Part shown: positions 5,829-12,720 of the stretch, one piece after another
Position numbering within the stretch: position 1 is the stretch's first letter
Layout of the letters: each line of letters starts with the position of its first letter
Origin: an uncultured Clostridia bacterium
GTDB taxonomy: Bacteria; Bacillota; Clostridia; Oscillospirales; Oscillospiraceae
Assembly (NCBI GenBank): GCA_937892865.1
Contig: CALBJG010000167.1
Coordinates: 1 to 13,038 of the forward strand
Direction of reading: 5' to 3'
Length of the DNA stretch: 13,038 nt
Notes under the pieces: generated by a model
The model's database searches: none
Told to the model about the DNA's origin: nothing
Seen by the model: only the letters and a program-made list of their open reading frames with translations
Program-made: the position numbers and the translations under genes

Positions 5829-8213
5829 ATGAAATTAAACAGAAAATGGTTAAATGAAGAATTTGTTGATCTGTCTCATGTCTCCGATAAGGAATATGTT
5901 GAAAAACTTACCATATTCGGTCAAAAAGTTGAGACTTATGAACGTTTGGATGCGGAAATCAAAAATGTTGTCGTCGGCAAGATAGAGTCCATTGTACGCC
6001 ATGAAAATTCTGACCATATGTGGATCTGCCAGGTCAATATCGGCGAATCTGAGCCCGTCCAGATCGTCACAGGCGCACAAAATGTAAAAGCCGGCGATCT
6101 TGTCCCGGCGGCGTTGCATAACTCTTGGCTGCCCGGAGGAATCCACATTACCAAAGGTAAACTCCGTGGTGTCGCATCCAACGGTATGCTTTGCTCTTTG
6201 AAAGAGTTGAATCTTACAGTCAACGATTTCCCCTACGCCATTGAAGATGGTATTTGGATCATTGAAGAAGATTGTAAGCCTGGTGATGATATCAATGCCG
6301 TGATCGGTAACGACGACACTATTGTAGATTTTGAAATCACAAACAATCGTCCGGACTGTTACTCTATCATTGGCCTTGCAAGAGAATCTGCTGCTGCGTT
6401 CCAGTTGCCTATGAAACATCATGAGCCCGTGGTAAAAGGCAGTGATGCCGGTTCTATGTATGATAAACTGGATGTAGAAGTTCCCGATGAAGACCTCTGC
6501 AGTCGTTATACAGCCCGTATGCTGGCAAATGTAAAAATCGGTCCTTCTCCTAAGTGGATGCGGGATCGGCTTCGTGCGAACGGAGTACGGCCTATCAATA
6601 ACATTGTTGATATTACAAACTATGTTATGTTAGAATACGGCCAGCCTATGCATGCATTTGACTACCGTTATGTCAGTTCCGGTAAGATCATTGTCCGTAG
6701 AAGTGAAGAAGGCGAAACACTGACAACCCTCGACGGCAATGTTCGCAATTTGAAGCCCGGTATGTTGGTCATTGCTGACGATGATAAGGCAATCGGTCTT
6801 GCCGGTATTATGGGCGGTGAGAATTCTGAGATCGTAGATGACACCACTACTGTCGTTTTCGAGTCTGCAAACTTTAACGGCACCTCTATTCGCCAAACAG
6901 CCCTGGCTCTCGGTATGCGCACCGATGCCTCCGGTAAGTTTGAAAAGAACCTGGATCCCATGATGACAGTACCCGCTGTTCAGCGTGCCTGCGAATTGGT
7001 TGAATTACTGCAATGCGGCGATGTTCTTGATGGTATCATTGATATCGTAAATTATGTGCCCGCGCCCAAGACCGTTACGCTTGAACCGGAAAGAATCAAT
7101 GCATTGCTTGGTACGAACATCTCCAAGGAAGATATGGTTCGTTATCTGTCCTATCTGGAAATCCCCGTTGATGGCGATCAAATCCTGGTTCCTTCCTGGC
7201 GCCCTGATTTAAATCTTATGGCGGATATTGCCGAAGAAGTGGGCAGATCCTATGGTTATAATGAGATTCCTACTACAGCTTTTAAAACATCCACAAAGGG
7301 TGGTTACTCCCCCGTTATGAAACTGGAATCCAAGGCTGGAAATCTCTGTCGTGCGCTGGGATACAGTGAGATCATAACTTACTCCTTTGTTTCTCCGTCT
7401 ATTTTCGATCAAATCAGATTGCCCGCTGACTCTTCCCTTCGCAACACACTGCGTATCCAAAACCCCCTTGGTGAGGATACATCCGTTATGCGCACCACTG
7501 CGCTTCCTTCTATGCTGGATATTTTAGCAAGAAACATCGCATATCATAACAAAGCGGCAAAACTGTATGAAATCGCTAAAATTTATCTTCCCGTAGAAGG
7601 ACAAGTCCTTCCCAAGGAACCCAAAATCCTCGTTTTGGGCGCTTACGGTGAGAATGTGGATTTCTTCAGCATCAAGGGCGAACTGGAATCCGTGTTTACC
7701 GGATTGCGTATCCAATCTGCCCGGTATAGCGCAGTTAATGACAATCCCAGTTATCACCCCGGTCGCTGTGCGAAAATTACGATTGATGGTGTAGATGTTG
7801 GCTTCATTGGACAGATTCATCCGCTTGTTGCGCAAAACTATGATATTGATGCGGATGTTTACTGCGCCGAAGTCAACTTTGATCTTCTTTTTGATCTTCA
7901 GTTGCCTGAAGCAACCTATGTTCCTCTGCCAAAATATCCCACCGTTACCCGTGACCTTTCCGTTGTTTGTGATGAAACGATTACTGTTGCCGATGTTGAA
8001 GATGTAATTAAATCTGCAGCAGGCAAACTGCTTCGTAAAGTCAATTTGTTTGATATTTACCGCGGTAAAGGTATTGAAGACGGAAAGAAGAGTCTGGCAT
8101 TCTCACTGGAACTTCGTGCAGATGATCGCACGCTTACCGACACAGACACAGAACAGGTTATGGAGAAGATCATTAAGAGTCTTGCAGATAAATTGAACGC
8201 TGTTCGGCGCTAA
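5829..8213 (+). CDS. pheT: Phenylalanine--tRNA ligase beta subunit
   Basis: 794-aa, full-length beta subunit. It supports the alpha active site, binds tRNA and edits mischarged Tyr-tRNA-Phe. Order: EMAP-like tRNA-binding OB fold (about 40-150, with 'SDHMWICQVNIG' and 'NGMLCS'); B3/B4 editing domain (about 210-385, with 'NIVDITNYVMLEYGQPMHAFD'); B5 domain (about 400-475); a catalytic-like core lacking the active-site motifs (about 480-690); and a C-terminal ferredoxin-fold anticodon-binding domain (about 700-794, with 'PKYPTVTRDLSVV'). The start has AAGGAG nine bases upstream. It is co-transcribed with pheS under T-box control. I see no clear terminator after the stop. Confidence 0.98.
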   Translation: MKLNRKWLNEEFVDLSHVSDKEYVEKLTIFGQKVETYERLDAEIKNVVVGKIESIVRHENSDHMWICQVNIGESEPVQIVTGAQNVKAGDLVPAALHNSWLPGGIHITKGKLRGVASNGMLCSLKELNLTVNDFPYAIEDGIWIIEEDCKPGDDINAVIGNDDTIVDFEITNNRPDCYSIIGLARESAAAFQLPMKHHEPVVKGSDAGSMYDKLDVEVPDEDLCSRYTARMLANVKIGPSPKWMRDRLRANGVRPINNIVDITNYVMLEYGQPMHAFDYRYVSSGKIIVRRSEEGETLTTLDGNVRNLKPGMLVIADDDKAIGLAGIMGGENSEIVDDTTTVVFESANFNGTSIRQTALALGMRTDASGKFEKNLDPMMTVPAVQRACELVELLQCGDVLDGIIDIVNYVPAPKTVTLEPERINALLGTNISKEDMVRYLSYLEIPVDGDQILVPSWRPDLNLMADIAEEVGRSYGYNEIPTTAFKTSTKGGYSPVMKLESKAGNLCRALGYSEIITYSFVSPSIFDQIRLPADSSLRNTLRIQNPLGEDTSVMRTTALPSMLDILARNIAYHNKAAKLYEIAKIYLPVEGQVLPKEPKILVLGAYGENVDFFSIKGELESVFTGLRIQSARYSAVNDNPSYHPGRCAKITIDGVDVGFIGQIHPLVAQNYDIDADVYCAEVNFDLLFDLQLPEATYVPLPKYPTVTRDLSVVCDETITVADVEDVIKSAAGKLLRKVNLFDIYRGKGIEDGKKSLAFSLELRADDRTLTDTDTEQVMEKIIKSLADKLNAVRR

Positions 8214-8240
8214 ATTTTTAATTAAATTCCATTTCAGGGC

Positions 8241-8269
8241 TTTACACACTGAGAAAAATGGGATATAAT
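8241..8269 (+). promoter_or_regulatory. Sigma-A promoter for ireB
   Basis: TTTACA (8241-8246), a 17-base spacer and a perfect TATAAT (8264-8269). The expected start near 8276 is downstream of an in-frame ATG at 8258, which decides the ireB start at 8300. A short perfect inverted repeat (8265-8270/8275-8280) spans the -10 and start site. Confidence 0.8.
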
Positions 8270-8299
8270 ATCCGTATTATTTGGAAGGAGGTCGTTCCC

Positions 8300-8563
8300 A
8301 TGACGGAAAACACCACAAAAAATACCATAAAATTTGCTGTTCCTTGCGATGAGAAGGAGAATATGCACCGTACACTCCGTAATGTGTTCGACGCCTTAAA
8401 CGAAAAGGGATACAACCCGATCAATCAAATCGTAGGTTACCTTCTCACGGAAGATCCCACTTATATTACGAACTATAACAACGCCCGCAGTATGATCTGC
8501 AAGATCGACCGTGATGAACTTCTGCAGGAACTTGTGCGTTGCTATCTGTTTGAAAAGCACTGA
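8300..8563 (+). CDS. ireB: IreB family regulatory phosphoprotein (UPF0297)
   Basis: 87-aa small cytosolic regulator. The signature core is clear: 'ALNEKGYNPINQIVGYLLT' followed by 'DPTYITNYNNARSMI' and 'DRDELLQELVRCYL'. In Enterococcus faecalis IreB is phosphorylated on Thr by the PASTA-domain kinase IreK and restrains cephalosporin resistance; the N-terminal 'MTENTTKNT' here offers candidate Thr sites. The start is ATG 8300 with GGAAGGAGG eight bases upstream; the upstream ATG 8258 is in front of the transcript start. The usual Firmicute neighbours (alaS, ruvX/yrrK, DUF1292) are not present. Instead it has its own promoter after pheT and is followed by a strong hairpin and a 96-aa gene. Confidence 0.93.
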   Translation: MTENTTKNTIKFAVPCDEKENMHRTLRNVFDALNEKGYNPINQIVGYLLTEDPTYITNYNNARSMICKIDRDELLQELVRCYLFEKH

Positions 8564-8568
8564 AATCA

Positions 8569-8598
8569 GTGAGGTTTTTGCTGCGGCAAAAACCTCAC
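8569..8598. repeat. Perfect 13-bp hairpin between ireB and the next gene
   Basis: Arms 8569-8581 and 8586-8598 are exact reverse complements, closing a TGCG loop between C and G (a UNCG-type stable tetraloop in RNA). No T-run follows on the plus strand, so it is not a textbook intrinsic terminator. It starts 5 bases after the ireB stop and ends 20 bases before the next ATG. An RNA-stability or processing element, or an atypical terminator, is possible. Confidence 0.8.
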
Positions 8599-8618
8599 GA
8601 ACATCATAGGAGGTTTAT

Positions 8619-8909
8619 ATGTCTGAAGAAAAAAGCGTTCTTACTTATAAGGGGCATCCACTGATGCGTAAGGACAATTTGATCTACTACGGCTCTATGG
8701 CCGATAGTCACATTGTTATGCTTCAGATTTTGGAAACAAAAAAAGTGAACAATGTTGATATTGCCACAAGAGTTTCCGTACAGTTGCAACTGACCGATCC
8801 TGCAGCCAAGAGTCGGGATCGCATTGTAAAAAAAGGCGAAAAAGCAGGTCTGTATACGGCCCTTGATTTTGGTTGCGTCTGGCTGGAAAGAGCCTTAGCC
8901 GGTAAATAA
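8619..8909 (+). CDS. Hypothetical protein, 96 aa
   Basis: I do not assign a function. The 96-aa product has no signal peptide or membrane helix. The first half looks like beta strands ('VLTYKGHPLMRKDNLIYYG', 'HIVMLQILETKK'), followed by 'ATRVSVQLQLTD', a charged 'KSRDRIVKKGEK' stretch and an amphipathic C-terminal helix. The style is like small conserved Clostridia proteins rather than random reading. TAGGAGG nine bases upstream is a strong ribosome site. It lies 55 bases after ireB with a perfect hairpin between, and a strong terminator follows, so it is probably co-transcribed with ireB and could take part in the same regulation, though that is only guilt by association. Confidence 0.85.
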   Translation: MSEEKSVLTYKGHPLMRKDNLIYYGSMADSHIVMLQILETKKVNNVDIATRVSVQLQLTDPAAKSRDRIVKKGEKAGLYTALDFGCVWLERALAGK

Positions 8910-8921
8910 TCATTTCGTATC

Positions 8922-8957
8922 AAAAAGCAGTCAACACATTTGTGTTGACTGCTTTTT
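8922..8957. terminator. Bidirectional-type intrinsic terminator
   Basis: Arms 8922-8938 and 8941-8957 are exact 17-bp reverse complements, with A-run and T-run ends, followed by further T-rich sequence (8964-8970). It ends the ireB/96-aa transcript and isolates it from the spoVAD promoter. Confidence 0.92.
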
Positions 8958-8987
8958 CATATATTTTTTCAAAGGTTGCGTATACTA
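8957..8987 (+). promoter_or_regulatory. Candidate sigma-G (forespore) promoter of spoVAD
   Basis: TATACTA at 8981-8987 matches six of seven positions of the sigma-G -10 (CATNMTA). TCATA at 8957-8961 matches four of five of the -35 (GMATR), with a 19-base gap, one longer than ideal. No good sigma-A -10/-35 pair is seen here. Forespore control is expected for spoVA genes in Bacillus. Confidence 0.5.
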
Positions 8988-9010
8988 ACTATCAACGGAG
9001 GTAGAATCAT

Positions 9011-10030
9011 ATGGCAACACATCGCTACGGAAAACAAAGTTTCAAACTAAAAAATCCACCAGTTATTGCTGCTTGGGCAAGTGTGGCAGGTAAGAAAGAA
9101 TCAGAAGGGCCTCTCGCTTCCTATTTTGATTATACAACAAAGGATACCTATTTCGGTCAAAAAACTTGGGAGCAGGCTGAAAGAAAAATGCAGCAAATGG
9201 CTCTGGATACGCTGTCGTCAAAGGCTAATATTGATCAATCATCCTTTGGCATTGTTTTGTCCGGTGACTTGCTAAATCAATGCATCGGGTCATCCTTTTC
9301 GATTCGAAATAAGAATCTCCCCCATCTTGGTCTATATGGGGCTTGCTCGACAATGGCTGAAGCGCTTTTGATCGGTTCAATGGTCGTTGATGGTGATTAT
9401 TCTGATAATGTAGTCGCAATGACATCCTCGCATTTTGCATCTTCCGAAAGACAATATCGCTTTCCGTTGGGATATGGTGGTCAACGCACGCCATATTCAC
9501 AATGGACTGTAACCGGATCCGGCGCCGTATTGCTATGCAAAGACGGAAAAGGGCCAAAAATTACTGCCTGCACAGTTGGTACAATAACTGATCTGGGAAT
9601 CAAAGATGCGAATAATATGGGAGCCGCAATGGCGCCGGCAGCGCTTTCTACAATCACAAAACATTTTGATGATCTCAACACGAGTCCGGATGATTTTGAT
9701 TTGATCGTAACTGGCGATTTAGGGCAATTGGGAAAAGAATTACTGCTGACCCTTGCAAGAAAACAAGGGTTAAATCTTGGCGGAAAACTAACTGATTGCG
9801 GAACATTAGTCTTTAATAATACAAAGCAGGATGTGCATGCAGGCGGTAGTGGTTGCGGTTGTGGTGCGATCACATTATGCGGGTATTTACTTGATAACTT
9901 AAAGACTGGAAAAATGAAAAACATTCTATTTTGCGGGACCGGTGCACTTCTTTCACCAACATCCACACAGCAGGGATTGCCTATTCCCGGTGTATGTCAT
10001 GCAGTATCAATCAACGGAGGCGATGTTTAA
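9011..10030 (+). CDS. spoVAD: Stage V sporulation protein AD
   Basis: 339-aa thiolase-fold protein that binds dipicolinic acid and helps its movement into the forespore and out during germination. It acts at the inner spore membrane. Diagnostic segments: 'WASVAGKKESEGPLASYFD', 'TWEQAERKMQQMA', 'VLSGDLLNQCIGSSF', the thiolase-like 'LYGACSTMAEAL' with Cys112, 'SSHFASSERQYRFPLGYG', and the C-terminal 'CGTGALLSPTSTQQGLPIPG'. Length matches the family. GGAGG lies nine bases before ATG 9011. spoVAE follows after two bases. The usual first gene of the trio, spoVAC, is missing; this gene follows a terminator and its own promoter. Confidence 0.98.
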   Translation: MATHRYGKQSFKLKNPPVIAAWASVAGKKESEGPLASYFDYTTKDTYFGQKTWEQAERKMQQMALDTLSSKANIDQSSFGIVLSGDLLNQCIGSSFSIRNKNLPHLGLYGACSTMAEALLIGSMVVDGDYSDNVVAMTSSHFASSERQYRFPLGYGGQRTPYSQWTVTGSGAVLLCKDGKGPKITACTVGTITDLGIKDANNMGAAMAPAALSTITKHFDDLNTSPDDFDLIVTGDLGQLGKELLLTLARKQGLNLGGKLTDCGTLVFNNTKQDVHAGGSGCGCGAITLCGYLLDNLKTGKMKNILFCGTGALLSPTSTQQGLPIPGVCHAVSINGGDV

Positions 10031-10032
10031 AA

Positions 10033-10389
10033 ATGGATTATCTTAAAGCATTTATCATTGGCGGTTTACTTTGTTTGATTGGTCAAATTCTTGTTGATAA
10101 AACAAAACTAACACCTGCGCGAATTTTAGTATCATATGTCGTTGCTGGTGTAATTCTGGGTGGTTTGGGAATATACAAGCCGATTGCAGATTTTGCAGGG
10201 TGCGGCGCAACGATTCCGCTGACCGGTTTTGGTTATACGCTCGCAAAGGGTGTCAAAGAAGCAGTTGATTCCGAAGGCTTAATTGGAATATTGATTGGTG
10301 GTTTACGCACTACCGCCGGTGGTATTACAGCAGCAATCGTTTCAGGTGTTCTGGTCAGTATTATATTTCGCCCAGTGGATAAATCTTAA
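10033..10389 (+). CDS. spoVAE: Stage V sporulation protein AE (SpoVAEb type)
   Basis: 118-aa integral membrane protein of the spore dipicolinate channel. About four hydrophobic helices are seen (about 4-21, 33-52, 60-82, 92-112). The family signature is 'KPIADFAGCGATIPLTGFGY' and 'GGLRTTAGGITAAI'. The start is ATG 10033, two bases after the spoVAD stop. GGAGG at 10016-10020 is inside the end of spoVAD with a long 12-base gap, so coupling to spoVAD translation is likely. An upstream in-frame ATG (9931) would overlap spoVAD and add a non-membrane tail absent from the family. Confidence 0.95.
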   Translation: MDYLKAFIIGGLLCLIGQILVDKTKLTPARILVSYVVAGVILGGLGIYKPIADFAGCGATIPLTGFGYTLAKGVKEAVDSEGLIGILIGGLRTTAGGITAAIVSGVLVSIIFRPVDKS

Positions 10390-10446
10390 AAAAACGGAGA
10401 TACTGATATAGCGGAATCACCGCAGTTATAAACGGAGGTACTTGTT

Positions 10447-10548
10447 ATGAATCAGCAGAATAAGAACAATCAGCAGAATCAGCAAAACCAGCAGAATCAA
10501 AACAATCAGCAAAACAAAAACTACCAGCAGAATCAAAACAACCGCTAA
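10447..10548 (+). CDS. Tiny Asn/Gln-repeat protein in the spoVA operon
   Basis: 33-residue gene with 14 Asn and 14 Gln (28 of 33), plus two Lys, one Tyr and a C-terminal Arg. After Met-Asn the sequence is ten tripeptide units, mostly QQN with KNN, QNN and KNY variants, ending in Arg; every third residue is Asn except one Tyr. ACGGAGG lies eight bases before ATG 10447, and a perfect terminator starts six bases after the TAA. Ribosome site, start, stop and terminator make it a real gene. It lies 57 bases after spoVAE and is probably made in the forespore. Composition recalls Gln/Asn-rich gamma-type small acid-soluble spore proteins, which serve as amino-acid stores, but it is much shorter and I cannot show homology. 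Function is unknown. Confidence 0.8.
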   Translation: MNQQNKNNQQNQQNQQNQNNQQNKNYQQNQNNR

Positions 10549-10553
10549 AGAAG

Positions 10554-10582
10554 TCAGCCGCAGGTTATACACCTGCGGCTGA
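10554..10582. terminator. Terminator shared by the spoVA operon and addA
   Basis: Perfect 12-bp arms (10554-10565 and 10571-10582), GC-rich, with a five-base loop. TTTT follows on the plus strand, and the minus side faces the addA stop at 10585-10587. It ends the spoVAD-spoVAE-Asn/Gln operon and may also stop addA transcription. Confidence 0.88.
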
Positions 10583-10584
10583 TT

Positions 10585-12720
10585 TTAGATTTCGACGAAC
10601 TGTTCAAAATTAAAATAGTAAATATACTTCGCTTTTATCGGCAGTTCGTAGATTTTAGATAATGCATCAGCGTAAATGTTGATTTGTTGTTCGTACATAC
10701 GAGTCAATTCATCAATGCCCGCAGCACTAACAGAATCCGTTTTAAAGTCTATAACAGTTATGCCATCATCTTCAATAACAGCACAGTCCACCACGCCTTG
10801 CAAAAGAACTTTCTCATTGTCTAAATTGGGACTGTATCGCGAACCATCGTCTAGTATTGAGAACTTAAATTCCCGCAAAACTGTTTGTGCGCTAATCACC
10901 TTTTTACCGACAGATGAACAGAAGAACTTGAAAATTTTATCACTGTCAATGATTTGTCTTTCTTCCGTTGTGATATATCCTTCTAAAACAAGTCTATCCA
11001 ACTCACTAACGATACCACCCAAAGTTGAACAATGGTCAAGAGAAATAAACTGCATAACTTTATGGACCAAGGTTCCCACAATCGCCCCGGTTTTTCGATT
11101 TTCAATAAATTCAGCGCTACGCCACTGACGGACAAAACCCATTTGATTTCCGGCATTTTGAGATACTTCCTGGTCTTTTAAGCGCCCTTTTAATTGCGTA
11201 GCGGTCTGTTTGGATGCGGTAATCGTTGCTGATTTATACGGATAATTATACGCGAGGGTACTCTTTAATATATGAAGGTTAGGACTTTGGTCATACTGGG
11301 AAGTTTCATCATATCCGGCAACACCATTTTCGTTTGAAACGGAATCCACAACGCTGACCAGCCACGGAGACGGTTTACATTCCGAATTATGATTGCAATC
11401 TAACATATCGAACAATGCGCCGGATTCCGTCCTGCCAAGAGCCGTTAACAGCACCCATTCACCCGGACAATCCGCTTCTCGTATCAATAGTTCTTTATTC
11501 GTCCTATTCATTCGGAGTGCCAAAGCGTTTAGTTCCTTTTGCAAACGATTGGAGGCGTAAGTCATAATCAATCTATCAGACGCCCGAGTCATTGCCACAT
11601 ACAGAATTCGCATTTCTTCTGACAAGCCTTCGGCTAAAATCTTCGACGCGATCGCCCGTCTTGCAATTGACGGATATCGGATCCGCCTGACAACATCCAC
11701 ACAGAATAAGCCAATACCAAGATCCTTGTCGCAGAGCACTTGTTCTCTTGCGCTTTTACGGTTAAAATCTCTGGACAAGCCGCTCAAGAACACAACGGGA
11801 AACTCCAGTCCTTTTGACTTATGAATGCTCATTATCGTTACGGCATTGTTTGCGTCTTTGGTATCCTGCATAAAATAGCCGCGTTCAGAAAGCCGATTCA
11901 AATTTGCGATAAACTCGCTTAAACCGTAAGAGCAGTTGTTTTCAAATGAACTGGCCAAATGGCAAAAAGAATGCAGATTCTCTACTCTCATTTCACCGTC
12001 CGGCATAGAAGCAAAAATACTGTCCATTCTGGTTAATGTGAAAATATGCTCGATCAACTGAACGATGCCGGATGATCTTGCCAATTCACGCAACTGCGTC
12101 AATAAGCACAGAAATTCTTTTGTCTTTTCAGAAGTATCCTGTTTCAACGCATCATAAAAACTGCATTTCTTATTTTTTCCTCTGATTTTTGCAAGATCAT
12201 CAGCAGAAAACATAAAGATCCGGCTCGACAGAGTTGCAACAAGAGAAATGTCCTGCAAAGGATTATTGATCGTCTGCAGCAACGAAATCAAAACAGAGAC
12301 CTCTTCCTCCTGCAGGAGATCCGTTGTCTTGTCTGTTGTGCAGGGTATCCCTATATTCTGAAGAGCTCGCCGATAATATGCGCCAACAGATCCCGGAGAA
12401 CGGAGCAGAATAACGATATCCCCGGGGGTGATCGGTCTGACGGTATCTTTATCCTTTCTGACATAATGCGTTCCATCCAGCAGAGAGGCAATTCTTTGCG
12501 CGATATATGCAGATTCTTCCGCATAAGTATCGTCTTGCACATCGATAGCGCATAATTCAATCTCGGGTTCGTTCATTTCGCATCGTGTAACACCAACATT
12601 CAGCGCCTCATCATCTGTGTATTGCAATCCGCCCACAGAAGGTGTCATACATGTATAAAACACATCATTTACTGCATCGATCACAGCGCTACACGATCTG
12701 AAATTTTTGCTCAAAAGCAC
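10585..12720 (-). CDS. addA: ATP-dependent helicase/nuclease AddA, C-terminal part only
   Basis: About 711 residues of the AddA subunit of the AddAB double-strand-break repair machine, which unwinds and degrades DNA ends up to Chi and then loads RecA. Present: helicase motif IV 'LSKNFRS' (about 12700-12717), 'ITPGDIVILLRSPG', motif V 'SIHKSKGLEFPVVFLSG' (about 11790-11835), motif VI 'LYVAMTRASDRLIMTY', and the RecB-type nuclease with 'GTLVHKVMQF', 'LQGVVDCAV' and Asp-Phe-Lys-Thr-Asp at 10735-10749. The family is about 1200 aa, so the N-terminal 450-500 residues, including the Walker A ATP site, are missing. There is no true start: at 12720 the same frame continues into a beta-galactosidase domain. 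The GTG at 12718-12720 is not a believable start. addB, the usual partner, is outside the window. Confidence 0.93.
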   Translation of the reverse strand: MLLSKNFRSCSAVIDAVNDVFYTCMTPSVGGLQYTDDEALNVGVTRCEMNEPEIELCAIDVQDDTYAEESAYIAQRIASLLDGTHYVRKDKDTVRPITPGDIVILLRSPGSVGAYYRRALQNIGIPCTTDKTTDLLQEEEVSVLISLLQTINNPLQDISLVATLSSRIFMFSADDLAKIRGKNKKCSFYDALKQDTSEKTKEFLCLLTQLRELARSSGIVQLIEHIFTLTRMDSIFASMPDGEMRVENLHSFCHLASSFENNCSYGLSEFIANLNRLSERGYFMQDTKDANNAVTIMSIHKSKGLEFPVVFLSGLSRDFNRKSAREQVLCDKDLGIGLFCVDVVRRIRYPSIARRAIASKILAEGLSEEMRILYVAMTRASDRLIMTYASNRLQKELNALALRMNRTNKELLIREADCPGEWVLLTALGRTESGALFDMLDCNHNSECKPSPWLVSVVDSVSNENGVAGYDETSQYDQSPNLHILKSTLAYNYPYKSATITASKQTATQLKGRLKDQEVSQNAGNQMGFVRQWRSAEFIENRKTGAIVGTLVHKVMQFISLDHCSTLGGIVSELDRLVLEGYITTEERQIIDSDKIFKFFCSSVGKKVISAQTVLREFKFSILDDGSRYSPNLDNEKVLLQGVVDCAVIEDDGITVIDFKTDSVSAAGIDELTRMYEQQINIYADALSKIYELPIKAKYIYYFNFEQFVEI

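Noticed and set aside
5850..6422. 190-codon minus-strand frame inside pheT
   Set aside because: It is a shadow of pheT with no ribosome site and no recognisable domain.
8265..8280. 6-bp inverted repeat over the ireB -10 as a repressor operator
   Set aside because: It is short and made mostly of the AT-rich -10 itself, so it is easily chance; noted only in the promoter entry.
10447..10548. CAG/AAT repeats as a CRISPR or plain microsatellite
   Set aside because: The repeats keep frame with codon wobble (CAG/CAA, AAT/AAC) and have start, stop and ribosome site, so selection on protein is likelier.
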